Shown here: positions 1 to 10,677 of the stretch, one piece after another | Position numbering within the stretch: the stretch's first letter is position 1 | How the letters are laid out: each line of letters opens with the position of its first letter | NCBI GenBank assembly: GCA_903994525.1 | Contig: CAJEXW010000012.1 | Location: 18,481 to 82,480 of the forward strand | Reading direction: 5' to 3' | Source of the DNA: an uncultured Chlorobiaceae bacterium | GTDB lineage: Bacteria; Bacteroidota; Chlorobiia; Chlorobiales; Chlorobiaceae | Length of the DNA stretch: 64,000 nt | Translations under genes and position numbers: made by a program | The notes under the pieces: generated by a model | Seen by the model: only the letters and a program-made list of their open reading frames with translations | Databases searched by the model: none | What the model was told of the DNA's origin: nothing

Positions 1-46
1 CATAAGCGATTCGAGCGTAATCAGATGTATTATCAGCGCCAGCCAT
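1..46 (-). CDS. 5' end of the next polysaccharide-cluster gene (partial)
   Basis: An ATG at 46-44 overlaps the TGA of the flippase gene (ATGA arrangement) and opens a frame of 15 codons (MAGADNTSDYARIAY) that runs off the window without a stop. The overlap suggests translational coupling and membership of the same polysaccharide operon. Too little is visible to name a product. Confidence 0.5.
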   Translation of the reverse strand, partial: MAGADNTSDYARIAY

Positions 47-1332
47 CAAAAATCGTTCTTATAGTTTGATACAATCATCCAGAGAAAATACGATACTGCA
101 AATATAATACCTGCAACAACCAGACCTGCCATGCCATACAAATATACGCCCACAAAATTAAGTGATATTCCCAATAGAGCTGTCACTATTTTTACTACAA
201 TCATTTCGTGCGTCTTTCTTTGAGCATGTAAATTAGCTGCTAAAACTTGTCCTGATGCAAAGATTCCCCCTGAAACGGTCATCCATGGCAACAGATAAGA
301 AATGCTGCGATATTCTTCGGCGACACAAATCTTGAAAATTAAGGGGTGCAAAAACATCGCTACTATCCATACGATCCCAGTTAACCCGATACTGAGCCAT
401 GTAACTCGCCAACTTAGTTTACTCACACCCGCATTGCGCTCGCTATCTGTTGCATTTCCCGCACGCTGATACAAAATTGGCGACAGAAATTGCATTACCA
501 TCCCAGTGAGCAACGATATCGGGTAATAGCCCAACTGGTAAAGCACTGCATAACTACCCACCTCACTGGTTGAAGAAATAAATTGCAGCGCCCAACGATC
601 CGACATCTGTTGCATCCACGTAAAAATGCCCCACGTTCCGATTGGCAAAGAAAACTTCCATATTTCATTCTGCCAATTTCTTGTATTCTTGCTGAATGAG
701 CTACTGCGAATAATATTTCGAAAGAAAAAAATCTGAGACCCAAGTATGAGTATGGCAGCAATCATGTAACCAGCCATCGCTACCGTACTGCCTATACCCA
801 GCAGCAAGAGTAACCCCGCAGCCATCAGCGACCTTAATAACGGCTCGACCCCCTGATGGATTGCAACAATAGACCGCTGTCGTGCCGCCATTTGAATACC
901 GGCAAGATTAGCGCTATAGCCGCTCAGGATTGCGAAGGCCAAGGCGCTCGCCGTAATGGGAACCCATCGTATTTCTCCTGCGACAATCAGGCATGCAACA
1001 GCAAGCACAGTGATCAGAAAAATCAGCGCAGTGGCGCGCAACACTAATTTTTTTACAGCTTGCAAATAGCCTGCAAGATCGCAATGCTCAACAGCGGGTG
1101 CATAGAAACGAATGACCCCACCGCCCAATGGCCCGAGAATAATCTGGTTCACCAGAGTAGCAACGGTCATTCCCAGGGCAAGTTCCCCATAAGCATCAGG
1201 GGGGAGTAGTTCAGTGAGCAGCCTTACTCCTGCCAAAGAACCCACAACCATCAATACCTGCCCAAAGACTATCCAACTTCCTTCTTTGAAGAGTCTACGT
1301 GAACGTTCGGTGTTTAGGGATTTGTAAGACAC
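46..1332 (-). CDS. Wzx-like polysaccharide flippase / oligosaccharide exporter
   Basis: Very hydrophobic protein of about 429 residues with some twelve predicted membrane segments, in the manner of the MATE/Wzx superfamily that flips lipid-linked repeat units across the inner membrane. The frame is open up to 1422 but contains no ATG there. The GTG at 1332 is preced by AAAGGG seven bases upstream and gives an N-terminus (MSYKSLNTERSRRLFKEGSW) that leads directly into the first membrane helix, so I prefer it. A TTG at 1422 is the alternative. The neighbours (gmd, fcl, capD-like, wzz-like, wza-like) support a role in cell-surface polysaccharide assembly. Substrate unknown. Confidence 0.8.
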   Translation of the reverse strand: MSYKSLNTERSRRLFKEGSWIVFGQVLMVVGSLAGVRLLTELLPPDAYGELALGMTVATLVNQIILGPLGGGVIRFYAPAVEHCDLAGYLQAVKKLVLRATALIFLITVLAVACLIVAGEIRWVPITASALAFAILSGYSANLAGIQMAARQRSIVAIHQGVEPLLRSLMAAGLLLLLGIGSTVAMAGYMIAAILILGSQIFFFRNIIRSSSFSKNTRNWQNEIWKFSLPIGTWGIFTWMQQMSDRWALQFISSTSEVGSYAVLYQLGYYPISLLTGMVMQFLSPILYQRAGNATDSERNAGVSKLSWRVTWLSIGLTGIVWIVAMFLHPLIFKICVAEEYRSISYLLPWMTVSGGIFASGQVLAANLHAQRKTHEMIVVKIVTALLGISLNFVGVYLYGMAGLVVAGIIFAVSYFLWMIVSNYKNDF

Positions 1333-1595
1333 AAGTATACCCTTTATAGTGTCTGCATACAGCACAACCTCTTGACGAGACAAATTACAGATGATGACCC
1401 CCTCAGTACTGAAGCGCAACAAAATATCATCGGCAGTTGCAGGGTTTGAATACTCTCCGGGTTACGTTGATTCCATGGCCTGCTCGGAGGCAAGCTATAG
1501 GAGAGGTGGTACTGAACATATTGTTTAGTAGCAAATACCCTGGAAACACAATTGTTGAAGCTAACTTCCCTGCGGGGAACCTTCGTGCTCAGAGA

Positions 1596-2708
1596 TCATT
1601 CTCTGCATACATCAATTCTATACCCATTTGCCTTGAGCAAGGCATGCCGTTGTGCAAGATCAAGGTCATGCTCTACCATCTCTTGAATCATTTCATCCAG
1701 TGTTATTTCAGGAATCCAGCCAAGATCATGTTTTGCTCTCGCAGGATCGCCAAGCAAGGTCTCCACCTCAGCAGGCCTGAAATAACGAGAATCAACACGT
1801 ATAATAATTTTGCCGGGGCGGAGTGTGTGACAAGCTGTACTCAACTCGTCAATAATACCAATTTCATTCACTCCAGCACCTTCCCAGCGAATAGTCATTC
1901 CAAGCCGAAATGCTGCCTTTTCAATAAACTGGCGTACAGTATATTGCACTCCAGTAGCAATCACATAGTCCTGAGGTTGTTCCTGCTGCAACATCATCCA
2001 CTGCATTCGTACATAATCTTTCGCATGACCCCAGTCGCGGAGAGCATTCATATTTCCGATATACAGACACTCCTCAAGTCCTTGAGAAATATTGGCAAGA
2101 CTACGAGTGATTTTACGGGTAACAAATGTTTCCCCCCGTCGTGAAGATTCATGATTGAAAAGTATGCCATTACAGGCATACATGCCATAAGCTTCGCGGT
2201 AATTTACCGTAATCCAGTAGGCATAAAGCTTGGCAACAGCATAAGGGCTCCGGGGATAAAACGGCGTGGTTTCACGCTGGGGAATCTCTTGGACAAGACC
2301 ATAGAGTTCTGACGTTGATGCTTGATAAAAGCGAGTCTTTTTTTCAAGTCCAAGAAAACGAATGGCTTCAAGTAAGCGCAGTGCCCCCATCCCGTCAACA
2401 TCTGCAGTATATTCAGGTGCCTCAAAACTGACTGCGACATGGCTTTGAGCACCAAGATTATAGAGCTCATCGGGCTGAACCTCAGCGATAATACGAGTCA
2501 GATTGCTACTGTCAGTCAGATCACCATAATGCAGCACAAAGTTTCGATGATCAAGATGCGGATCCTGATAAAGATGGTCAACCCTGTGAGTATTCAAACT
2601 ACTGGCACGACGCTTGATACCATGTACCTCGTAGCCTTTCTTGAGCAAGAATTCAGCAAGATATGAACCGTCCTGTCCGGTTATACCGGTAATAAGCGCT
2701 TTTTTCAT
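1596..2708 (-). CDS. gmd: GDP-mannose 4,6-dehydratase
   Basis: Converts GDP-D-mannose to GDP-4-dehydro-6-deoxy-D-mannose, the first step toward GDP-L-fucose and related deoxysugars. About 370 residues, normal for the family. An extended SDR with the N-terminal NADP-binding glycine motif in [15 protein letters not shown], the family stretch [16 protein letters not shown], and the active-site Tyr-x3-Lys in [12 protein letters not shown]. The ATG at 2708 overlaps the TGA of fcl (ATGA), which decides the start over an upstream in-frame codon at 2714. It follows fcl directly, so both enzymes of the GDP-fucose pathway are co-transcribed. Confidence 0.95.
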   Translation of the reverse strand: MKKALITGITGQDGSYLAEFLLKKGYEVHGIKRRASSLNTHRVDHLYQDPHLDHRNFVLHYGDLTDSSNLTRIIAEVQPDELYNLGAQSHVAVSFEAPEYTADVDGMGALRLLEAIRFLGLEKKTRFYQASTSELYGLVQEIPQRETTPFYPRSPYAVAKLYAYWITVNYREAYGMYACNGILFNHESSRRGETFVTRKITRSLANISQGLEECLYIGNMNALRDWGHAKDYVRMQWMMLQQEQPQDYVIATGVQYTVRQFIEKAAFRLGMTIRWEGAGVNEIGIIDELSTACHTLRPGKIIIRVDSRYFRPAEVETLLGDPARAKHDLGWIPEITLDEMIQEMVEHDLDLAQRHALLKANGYRIDVCRE

Positions 2709-3676
2709 AAACACAAATACGCGTTATGTTCTAAAAAGTCATGATATGCAAGGCGCAACCCATCTTCAAGAGTTACACCTGCCTGCCAGCCAAGCCTGTT
2801 CAAAAGGGAACAATCAAGCAATTTTCTTGGTGTACCATCAGGCTTATCGGTATCAAAACTGATATTTCCCTGGAATCCAATGACTTTGGAAATGATCAAG
2901 GCCAAATCGTGTATCGTCACATCCTTGCCACATCCCACATTGATATGACTCTGCATAGGATGTGTATAAGTGCCGTATACTTTTTTATTAAGATTCATAA
3001 CGTGAACACATGCTGAAGCCATGTCATCAACATACAGAAATTCCCTGCGGGGAGTTCCCGTCCCCCATATGGTAACCACCTCGGCTGTATTAATTTTAGC
3101 TTCGTGAATACGACGAATCAAGGCTGGGATAACATGGCTGTTCTGGGGATGATAGCTATCGCCAGGACCGTAAAGATTCGTCGGCATAACGCTTCGATAA
3201 TCTGTATCGTATTGACGATTATAACTTTCACAAAGCTTGATACCCGCTATTTTTGCTATTGCATACGCTTCATTGGTCTGCTCAAGCTGACCTGTTAGCA
3301 GCGCACTCTCGCTCATCGGCTGTAATGCCAGCTTGGGATAGATACAGCTTGAGCCAAGAAACAGAAGTTTCCTGACACCTGTTTGCCATGCCTCATGAAC
3401 AATATTGGCCTCAATCATCAGATTCTGGTAAATAAAATCGGCAGGATAGGTTTTATTGGCATGTATTCCACCAACCTTGGCCGCTGCAAGATAAACCTCT
3501 TCCGGCTTTTCCTCTTTAAAAAAAGCTTTTACTGCAACCTGATCCGTGAGATCAAGCTCTTTGTGCGTCCGGAGAACAAAATCTGAATCTCCATGATTAC
3601 TTCTCTTTTTGAGGTTTCGCAAAATTGCTGCACCAACCATTCCCTGATGACCCGCTATATAGATTTTATTCGACAT
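2705..3676 (-). CDS. fcl: GDP-L-fucose synthase
   Basis: Epimerase/reductase that turns GDP-4-dehydro-6-deoxy-mannose into GDP-L-fucose. About 323 residues from the ATG at 3676; the frame stays open to 3751, but the NAD(P) motif ([17 protein letters not shown]) must lie near the N-terminus, which fixes the start. The catalytic Tyr-x3-Lys is in [15 protein letters not shown] and the family block [18 protein letters not shown] is present. It overlaps the end of the upstream capD-like gene by 11 bases and overlaps gmd by 4, so the three are tightly coupled. Confidence 0.95.
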   Translation of the reverse strand: MSNKIYIAGHQGMVGAAILRNLKKRSNHGDSDFVLRTHKELDLTDQVAVKAFFKEEKPEEVYLAAAKVGGIHANKTYPADFIYQNLMIEANIVHEAWQTGVRKLLFLGSSCIYPKLALQPMSESALLTGQLEQTNEAYAIAKIAGIKLCESYNRQYDTDYRSVMPTNLYGPGDSYHPQNSHVIPALIRRIHEAKINTAEVVTIWGTGTPRREFLYVDDMASACVHVMNLNKKVYGTYTHPMQSHINVGCGKDVTIHDLALIISKVIGFQGNISFDTDKPDGTPRKLLDCSLLNRLGWQAGVTLEDGLRLAYHDFLEHNAYLCL

Positions 3677-5636
3677 GGACGACAGCACGATTGTTTTTTT
3701 CGAGAGTAAGAAAATCAGATACTTCTGATTCTGGCTGATATTCCGGAACAAATCGCTTCAAATACTGTTTTATATTCTCGATGTCATTATTGACAATTGC
3801 GGTCTGAAAGAGATCAAGAGCTTTCTTCAACTCAGACCAGGAGATAAAGTGCTCATTTGCTTTATAGATACGAGCATTCGAAGTAGGTTCCGCATTATTA
3901 CCGATCAAGAGTTCCTCATAAAGTTTTTCTCCTGAGCGCAGACCAGTTTCTGTAATGTCTATATCACGAATTGAAAGGCCTGAAAGTTCGACCATACGAC
4001 GGGCAAGATCAATGATTTTTACCGGTTCCCCCATATCAAGCAGATAAACCTCCCCACCTGATGCCATTGCTCCGGCCTGTATAACAAGCTGTGATGCTTC
4101 AGGAATGGTCATGAAATACCGGGTTATATCCCGGTGAGTAAGTGTAATTGGGCCTCCCTCACGGATCTGGCGTCGGAACAACGGGACAACTGAGCCACTG
4201 GATCCAAGAACATTGCCAAAACGTACCATAGAAAAAAATGTTGAATGTCCAGGTTCAGCCGCAAGTGCCTGAAAAATCATTTCACACACGCGTTTACTTG
4301 CCCCCATTACATTGGTCGGACGTACAGCCTTATCCGTACTGATCAGCACAACTCTGGAAACTGCGTGTCGAACCGCAGCCTCAACAACAGACAGAGTACC
4401 AAAAATATTATTGCGCACTCCTTCTCTGGGATTGTGTTCAACCATTGGAACATGCTTGTATGCCGCAGCATGATAAATTACCGCAGGTGCAAAAACCTTT
4501 ATAATATCATCAATGCGACCAGCATCAGTCACATCAGCAAGCAGGGGAACAAGAATAAGCGAACAAGCAAATCGCTTAAGGCGTTGCTCCAGGTCACTGT
4601 GAATTGTGTATAAATTATGCTCTGCATTGTCAATAAGGAGCAGTTTTGCTGGATGAGCAGCAAGAAGTTGCCGGCAAAGCTCACTGCCAATACTTCCTCC
4701 GGCACCTGTAACCATAACAACTTTTCCGGCAATGGCTTGCTGAACAAGTAATTGATCAACCGGAACAGGATCACGACCAAGCAAATCTTCAATCTCTATC
4801 TCTTTAATATCCGAAATAGTAACCCTTCCATCCGCAAGCTCATCAACTGCAGGAAGCATCTGAATACGCACCGGATAGTTCCTGAATTTGTCAACAATTT
4901 CATTGCGGCGTGTACGGGTTGCTGAAGGAATGGCAATAAGAATATTTGTAATGCGCTGTTCTTCTATCAGCTTTTTGGCCTGCATAAAACTATAGACCTT
5001 CATTCCATTAATGGTACGACCTTGCAGCTCAACATCATCATCAATAAAACCTTCCATAGAAAACTTTGCACTTCGATGAATAGCATTAACAATTTCCACA
5101 CCGGCTAATCCGGCACCATAAATGAGCAAATTTGCTGATATCATACTGTTATTAAAGTGCATGGCTTTACCTGTGACACGAAATCGGACAAATGCTCGAC
5201 TTGCCCCCGTAATGACCAAAAAAATAATCGGTTGTATAACTCCGACTGAAAAAGATACACCAGGAAGTTTCAAAAAAAGAATCGCACATAAGAACAATAC
5301 GCCATAAACAACCACAGCCTTGACAACAGTAATAAATGCAGCAAAACCACTATGGCGAGAAATCGCCTGATAAATCCCGGCGAAAGCAAAGATCGGCAAC
5401 ATCAGCATTGGAGCCAGCAGATAAGCAATCCACTGCTCACCTGCTGGCCACTGGATACTTTCAAAACGGAGAAAAAATGCTGCCCAAAGTGAAAGGAAGG
5501 AAGAAAAAACATCAAATAACAACGCCAGAAGGCGCCTTACAGAACGAGGAAATAAAAAAACTTTCTGCTCAAAAGCTGAAATAAAAAATGTTACCGTATC
5601 AGAAAAAGAAGGACGGACTGTGGTAAAAACAGACAT
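3666..5636 (-). CDS. CapD/PglF-type membrane UDP-sugar 4,6-dehydratase
   Basis: About 656 residues. The N-terminal third has four hydrophobic segments, followed by a CoA-binding-like Rossmann region and a C-terminal SDR catalytic domain with NAD motif [17 protein letters not shown]. The active site is the family variant [17 protein letters not shown], in which Met replaces the usual SDR tyrosine before x3-Lys. These features fit the PglF/WbpM/CapD group, which makes 4-keto-6-deoxy UDP-sugars at the inner membrane for glycan assembly. The ATG at 5636 is four bases after the stop of the upstream beta-barrel gene; the frame extends to 5720, but that would overlap the preceding gene. Exact sugar product not readable. 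Confidence 0.88.
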   Translation of the reverse strand: MSVFTTVRPSFSDTVTFFISAFEQKVFLFPRSVRRLLALLFDVFSSFLSLWAAFFLRFESIQWPAGEQWIAYLLAPMLMLPIFAFAGIYQAISRHSGFAAFITVVKAVVVYGVLFLCAILFLKLPGVSFSVGVIQPIIFLVITGASRAFVRFRVTGKAMHFNNSMISANLLIYGAGLAGVEIVNAIHRSAKFSMEGFIDDDVELQGRTINGMKVYSFMQAKKLIEEQRITNILIAIPSATRTRRNEIVDKFRNYPVRIQMLPAVDELADGRVTISDIKEIEIEDLLGRDPVPVDQLLVQQAIAGKVVMVTGAGGSIGSELCRQLLAAHPAKLLLIDNAEHNLYTIHSDLEQRLKRFACSLILVPLLADVTDAGRIDDIIKVFAPAVIYHAAAYKHVPMVEHNPREGVRNNIFGTLSVVEAAVRHAVSRVVLISTDKAVRPTNVMGASKRVCEMIFQALAAEPGHSTFFSMVRFGNVLGSSGSVVPLFRRQIREGGPITLTHRDITRYFMTIPEASQLVIQAGAMASGGEVYLLDMGEPVKIIDLARRMVELSGLSIRDIDITETGLRSGEKLYEELLIGNNAEPTSNARIYKANEHFISWSELKKALDLFQTAIVNNDIENIKQYLKRFVPEYQPESEVSDFLTLEKNNRAVVHVE

Positions 5637-5640
5637 TGAA

Positions 5641-7155
5641 CTATTTTTTCTGATAACTTGTAAGTTGCCATGCGAGAGAGGCACTAACAACATTTGCCCT
5701 GAATGCCCCATTAAACGCATGCATCCTTCCTCCAGCCACCATTACTGAGAGCGATGGGTCAATATCATAACCTATACCAGCATTGCCCTGCCATACCAAT
5801 CCTGAACCCATTGTCAAACCACCACCACCAGCCGCACCTACAAGGGCTTCAACATTACCATGTAGTGCCTTGAACAAATTAATCCGCACACCACTTCCGA
5901 CAAGCCCTGTCATATAGGCACCGGCATTGCCTCTATAGGCAGCAAGCCCCTGACCCGTAGCATACCAGTAAGGATTTATAAAATAATCAACCTGTAAACC
6001 AAGATTATCAACATGCTGATCGACATGGTGACTTCGCCATTTTTTTGATGCCTGAAAATAACTCTGAGTAACTGCACGAACACGCATACAGACCGGCCTG
6101 TAAATATTGTTTAATCCAGTAACATCAAGAGCAGCATCTGGCTTGTAACCGACTTTTAAAGAGAGGCTGTTTGCCGCAAAACTACCCGTACCTGCTAGAA
6201 TATGCGCCGCCGATAGTTCAGCAAAAAACAAATTAGAAAAATACCACTGAACACCGCTCGATACATCAAAAAGCAGACCACCACCCGAATCAACCCCGCC
6301 ACCACCCCCAGCACCGGTTGAAATATCGTTATTGACAAAAATGTTTTCTGACAGTGGGACACGGTATCCCGTACCTGCCAGAATCTGCATATACCCCGCA
6401 CTTTGTCCTCCAGCAGCTCCTTCAGTCTCCAGCTTTACATACCAGTTGTTACTCATTTGGGTAAGCCATTCAACTCCAAACAGGGTAACATCATGTTGGC
6501 GACCTCCTGTGTCATTCAATAAAGCAGAGGGAACTTGAAGGTAACGGGAAACCAAAGCCAATGAATGCTTTTTTGGTAATATCCAAAAAAATTGTGAATC
6601 AGATAATGAAATGCTTTTGCTGCTCCAGCCACTTTGAGTAAAAGAGGTAAAGGGTACACTGCAGTAAAAAAAAGGCTGAGTAGAATGAATTGTACCACCC
6701 TCCGGAAAGTCAACATAGCTGATCCCCGCACCAAGTTTTCCCCACGAAGCTGCTTGATACGACATACCTGCAAACGTACGAAGCATGAGACCACCTCCAC
6801 TGAGAAGATATCCCCCGCGACCACCTCCTGCTCCTATAAAAAGTCCTGTATCAAAAAATAGCCTTTCGCTCAATGGAATACATAAATTTCCCTCCAAACC
6901 CAAGGTGATAAACCCACCCCGTTTACCTGTAACAGCCATCCAGGAACCAAAGCCACCGCTGAAATATTCAGTAAACCTGTGAGAAACCGCCACCTCAGCC
7001 ATCCCTGTATGCTCCTCATCAGGTAATCTCCACTCTTCGAAAAATGTCTGTATCCTACCATTGGGCAAAGATGCCCGAGCATACCCTGCGTTACAGACTG
7101 CCAAAATCAGTAGAACAAAAACAGTCTTACAGCCAAACCAAGCATGTTTATCCAA
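5641..7155 (-). CDS. Gly-rich outer-membrane beta-barrel-like protein of the polysaccharide cluster
   Basis: About 504 residues starting at a TTG (no in-frame ATG near the signal sequence). A hydrophobic signal peptide (VFVLLILAVCNAGYARA) is followed by alternating aromatic/hydrophobic strands typical of outer-membrane barrels and a C-terminal strand ending SASLAWQLTSYQKK. Three glycine patches recur: GAGGGRGGYLLSGGGL, GAGGGGGVDSGGGLLF and GAAGGGGLTMGSGLVW, each after a turn that follows a predicted strand, suggesting three internal repeats of about 150 residues. It sits between wzz-like and capD-like genes, so a role in polysaccharide secretion or attachment is likely. I recognise no named family. 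Confidence 0.8.
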   Translation of the reverse strand: MDKHAWFGCKTVFVLLILAVCNAGYARASLPNGRIQTFFEEWRLPDEEHTGMAEVAVSHRFTEYFSGGFGSWMAVTGKRGGFITLGLEGNLCIPLSERLFFDTGLFIGAGGGRGGYLLSGGGLMLRTFAGMSYQAASWGKLGAGISYVDFPEGGTIHSTQPFFYCSVPFTSFTQSGWSSKSISLSDSQFFWILPKKHSLALVSRYLQVPSALLNDTGGRQHDVTLFGVEWLTQMSNNWYVKLETEGAAGGQSAGYMQILAGTGYRVPLSENIFVNNDISTGAGGGGGVDSGGGLLFDVSSGVQWYFSNLFFAELSAAHILAGTGSFAANSLSLKVGYKPDAALDVTGLNNIYRPVCMRVRAVTQSYFQASKKWRSHHVDQHVDNLGLQVDYFINPYWYATGQGLAAYRGNAGAYMTGLVGSGVRINLFKALHGNVEALVGAAGGGGLTMGSGLVWQGNAGIGYDIDPSLSVMVAGGRMHAFNGAFRANVVSASLAWQLTSYQKK

Positions 7156-7182
7156 CTTCCCAAAATAATATTGATCGTGCGA

Positions 7183-8370
7183 TCACTTCAATCGGAGATA
7201 ATCCTGCAAAAGTTTGAGTTGCAAGCCGCTTGCCTCGTGTTTTTTTGCGTTCTGAAAAGCTTCGGTGCTAAATACCCAAAGTATGGCAAAAAATCCACCA
7301 ACAACCGAGGAAAGAAACACGATCATACTTCGATGAGGTTTTGATTTCTTTTCAGGTACTAATGCCCGATCAAGCACCTGAATGACGGAACTCTGTTTCG
7401 CCTCATCGATTTTAGCAACTTCAAACTGTTTGGCAAGTAACTCGTAAACCGTTTCAGCGTATTTCAGGTCACGAACTTTCCTCATATATTCAAGACCTGC
7501 TTCAGGAACTTTGCTGGAGGTGACTGTACCGGTTTCTACCTTGGCCAATTGTGAACGTAGCCCGGCGAGCATCTGTTGAGAGCGAATATAATCAGGATTA
7601 TCACCTGTAGAAAAAGTTCTCTGGGCACCAAGCTCGACTTCTTTCATCGCAATCTGCGCTTTAAGTTGAGCTGCAGTACCAATAACTAGTTTCGCTTGCG
7701 CATCAAGCTGGATGATCCCGGTTTTTTCCTGCAATTGCTTCATGGCAATTTCTGTGTCACCGAGAGATTGCTTGGAAAGCAAAAGTTGTTTTTCAAAAAA
7801 AAGACGTCTCTGTGAGGCTTCAGTAACAGCAAATACCTGTGTCATTTGCTGAAGCTCATCAACATAACCGTTAGCCAATATTGCTGCACGATTTGGGTCA
7901 CGGTCTTCAACAGAGACTCCTATGATACCATCTTTGCCTACCTTGACAGTTGTAGCCTCTCTTAGAGCTAAACGCGTTTTTTCCAGAGATATTTTGTCAT
8001 AAACTATCTGTAATTTGAAGCGTTTGATCAACTTATCTTGCAACGTGCGGCTTTTGAGCATGGCAACATAGGTATCAGCAGGATTCTTTATGCCAATTCC
8101 AGATGAAATTCCGGCCAATCCACCAAGCGCTCCAAGCTGGTTCAGCATTGACGAAGCGCCTGATTGCTGCTGTGGCGGCAGCATTTGTATATCCGCCGTA
8201 TAGACGTTTGGGATAAACAAACTGATAACAGCGGCGACCATAGCGGAAATGATCGGAACCACAAGAATTGTCTTCTTGTGTTTTGCAAGAGTAATTGCAA
8301 GATCAAGTAGACTGATTTCATCTTCTTGCGGTTGCACATGGTGTATCGGAGATAGAGAGGTATCCGGCAT
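7183..8370 (-). CDS. Wzz-like polysaccharide chain-length regulator
   Basis: About 395 residues. One membrane helix near residues 35-55 (TILVVPIISAMVAAVISLF), a long periplasmic alpha-helical part rich in Gln/Glu/Lys, and a second helix near the C-terminus (MIVFLSSVVGGFFAILWVF). This two-helix Wzz/PCP architecture controls the length of O-antigen or exopolysaccharide chains. The proline-containing block just before the second helix (ALVPEKKSKPHRS) matches the family. No C-terminal tyrosine-kinase domain is present, so it is not a Wzc-type fusion. It lies 60 bases after the export-porin gene. Confidence 0.9.
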   Translation of the reverse strand: MPDTSLSPIHHVQPQEDEISLLDLAITLAKHKKTILVVPIISAMVAAVISLFIPNVYTADIQMLPPQQQSGASSMLNQLGALGGLAGISSGIGIKNPADTYVAMLKSRTLQDKLIKRFKLQIVYDKISLEKTRLALREATTVKVGKDGIIGVSVEDRDPNRAAILANGYVDELQQMTQVFAVTEASQRRLFFEKQLLLSKQSLGDTEIAMKQLQEKTGIIQLDAQAKLVIGTAAQLKAQIAMKEVELGAQRTFSTGDNPDYIRSQQMLAGLRSQLAKVETGTVTSSKVPEAGLEYMRKVRDLKYAETVYELLAKQFEVAKIDEAKQSSVIQVLDRALVPEKKSKPHRSMIVFLSSVVGGFFAILWVFSTEAFQNAKKHEASGLQLKLLQDYLRLK

Positions 8371-8430
8371 GAGTTCAAGATTGCTGAGGAAGGAATGGTC
8401 GCATAAAAGTTCTGTGTTGCGACACGTAAT

Positions 8431-10371
8431 TTATAGCGTCTTAAGCGTAGCAAGACCGGCAGCACCAAGACCAAACTGATAGAGTATACTGGTAAAATCT
8501 TTAAGATTTTGCACTAATCCAGCGCCTCGCTGGATTTTTTCCGGCACCACAATTGCATCACCCGGATTGATAGCACCGTTGTACCCGCCTTGCCGATTGC
8601 TTCGCGCTGTTCCATCAGCACATATTCGATACATCTCTGTTTTATCTCCTGTACTACTCACCCCCCCTGCTAATTGGACATAGTCAGTTGCATAACGACC
8701 TGGCTGATACATAAATGAATTTTGCTGATAAACAGCGCCAATAACATTAACCGTCGATGGTTTTTCAGGAATATAAACCACATCACCATTCTGAAGAGGA
8801 AAATCAGGAAGATCACTGATGTTTGCATTAAAGTCCTTAAGGTTCAAAATAATCCTCCCCTCCGACTTCACCATTCGCAATCTCTTGACCAGATTACGCT
8901 GCGAGTCAAGTTCGGCTGCAATAACGGCCCCCTGTGAAGGATCACTCGATCCACTGATACGCTGTTTGGCATTGGCATCAATATCTTTCTCATACCTGTC
9001 AACCGATTCATCAATCTTCTGCTGCTGTTCACGCCTTACACTTTCCCGATTAAGTCTGGTACCAAACACGTAGGCTTTATCCGTAACACCACCAATACGG
9101 GCAACAAGAGCCCTCAAAGTCTCTCCTTTTACAAGTTCAAAAACACCACTCTGCTTCACCTCACCATCAAGGCGAACAAACTCCCGTTCCACTTTCACTT
9201 CAAGCGGGACAGCTCCCGGTGCAACAACACGTATAATATCCGTCGGATTAACCTGAATATCTACAAGTTTTTTTTCAATCCCGTTCAAGTCTGACTTGAG
9301 TTCGGCTACCGTCTGGTAGTGGTTATCAACACTCTTTTCAATAAGAACATTCTTTACTCCGCTCACCGCCTCAAAACCTCCAGCCCACTCCACAACTTCT
9401 GCCAAAGTATTTTTCTGTTTCAGCTCATAAATTGCTGAATTTTTAACATCGCCAAAAAGCGCAACAAGAGGACCCACTGGTTGAATATGAATGACATCAC
9501 CATCTTTAAGTGGCTGATCTGATGATTTATCTCCATGGAGCAAAATATCATAAAGATCAAAGGTAACAGGTGGTTCTCCACCACGATTAAGCTTGATGTT
9601 ACGCATACTGCCTGTTACCGATGGTCCGCCGGAAGCAAACAGTGCATTAAGCAGTGTACTCATAGAACCGAGAGTATATGCGCCTGGCCGTAATGCATTA
9701 CCAACGACATAGATTTGTACACTACGGGTCTGGAGAACACTTGCACTCAATTCGAAGTTTTTGAATATTCTGCCAACCGCTTTTTTCAGGTAGCCCTGAA
9801 GATCGCGGTATTTTACACCTGCCACATTTATTGACCCAATACGAGGCAGATAAATATCCCCATTGCGACTGACAATGGCATTAACATCGATACTTACCAT
9901 CCCCCATCCACGAATCTGCAAAACATCACCGGAACCAATCACATAGTCCTGATTCACCTGTACCGCCTTAAGTGGTGAAAAAGTACTGGGAGCATTACGA
10001 AACAACTCACGCCCAAAAACATCAAGCTTTCTGCCTGTAGAACTCTCGACAAACAATTGAAAACTGCTTTTGACAGGGTTAATCTTGCCCGGTATAAACT
10101 GAGATTGATCTTCTAATCGAAGGGCTGAATCACGAAGAGCAAGCTCTTTTGCATCAGATGGTGAAGTGGTGATATAAGGTGCACCTCCTGCGACGGGTGT
10201 TTGCGAGGTCGGTAATGTTCCCATTGCCGCATCAGTTCCAGAATCAGCACCAGATCCACTACTGGAAGTTACAGGACTACTGGAACCAGAAGAGGCACTT
10301 TCAGCAGGTAAACCACATTGTGGAAAAAATAATAACAAGAGCACTACAAGAAAAAAACGGCTATAACGCAT
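8431..10371 (-). CDS. Wza-like polysaccharide export protein with SLBB domains
   Basis: About 646 residues from the ATG at 10371. An N-terminal signal sequence (FFLVVLLLLFFPQC) is followed by a low-complexity Ser/Gly/Thr linker, then the polysaccharide-export domain (NQDYVIGSGDVLQIRGWG) and several SLBB-type segments (for example VVGNALRPGAYTLGSMSTL and LDGEVKQSGVFELVKGETL). Outer-membrane secretin-like channel for capsule or exopolysaccharide. It contains a predicted coiled-coil insert around residues 430-520. First gene of the minus-strand polysaccharide cluster, with a 300-base non-coding stretch upstream likely to hold its promoter. Confidence 0.9.
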   Translation of the reverse strand: MRYSRFFLVVLLLLFFPQCGLPAESASSGSSSPVTSSSGSGADSGTDAAMGTLPTSQTPVAGGAPYITTSPSDAKELALRDSALRLEDQSQFIPGKINPVKSSFQLFVESSTGRKLDVFGRELFRNAPSTFSPLKAVQVNQDYVIGSGDVLQIRGWGMVSIDVNAIVSRNGDIYLPRIGSINVAGVKYRDLQGYLKKAVGRIFKNFELSASVLQTRSVQIYVVGNALRPGAYTLGSMSTLLNALFASGGPSVTGSMRNIKLNRGGEPPVTFDLYDILLHGDKSSDQPLKDGDVIHIQPVGPLVALFGDVKNSAIYELKQKNTLAEVVEWAGGFEAVSGVKNVLIEKSVDNHYQTVAELKSDLNGIEKKLVDIQVNPTDIIRVVAPGAVPLEVKVEREFVRLDGEVKQSGVFELVKGETLRALVARIGGVTDKAYVFGTRLNRESVRREQQQKIDESVDRYEKDIDANAKQRISGSSDPSQGAVIAAELDSQRNLVKRLRMVKSEGRIILNLKDFNANISDLPDFPLQNGDVVYIPEKPSTVNVIGAVYQQNSFMYQPGRYATDYVQLAGGVSSTGDKTEMYRICADGTARSNRQGGYNGAINPGDAIVVPEKIQRGAGLVQNLKDFTSILYQFGLGAAGLATLKTL

Positions 10372-10677
10372 CAAAAACCATCCCTGAAATTTAACACTGA
10401 ATCAATAATTAAAAGCTCCGCCACTCTCAGTCACAACTGATATGCCACTCATCAACAAAACCTAAAAGTCATACTTCTCAGTAAAATTGGTTTAATCGGA
10501 AGAACATAAAACACTCTTTCAAAAGGCGAACATTAAATTTGGCAAACTGAAAAAGCTGATTTTTAATATAAACCACCTGCCTAATCCATGTAACTCATTA
10601 CAAAAAAAGGGATAACGTGACTTCCCCAGCAATATAAGAATATTTACACAATTCTACCATCAAACAACGAAGCCCTG
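10372..10677. other. Intergenic region upstream of the polysaccharide cluster
   Basis: About 306 AT-rich bases between the start of the export-porin gene and the end of recQ. It must carry the promoter of the minus-strand polysaccharide genes. I see no convincing paired -35/-10 hexamers, strong hairpin, riboswitch-like fold or small coding frame. Confidence 0.5.

Noticed and set aside
1437..2144. 235-codon plus-strand frame
   Set aside because: Antisense shadow of gmd, no family pattern and no ribosome site.
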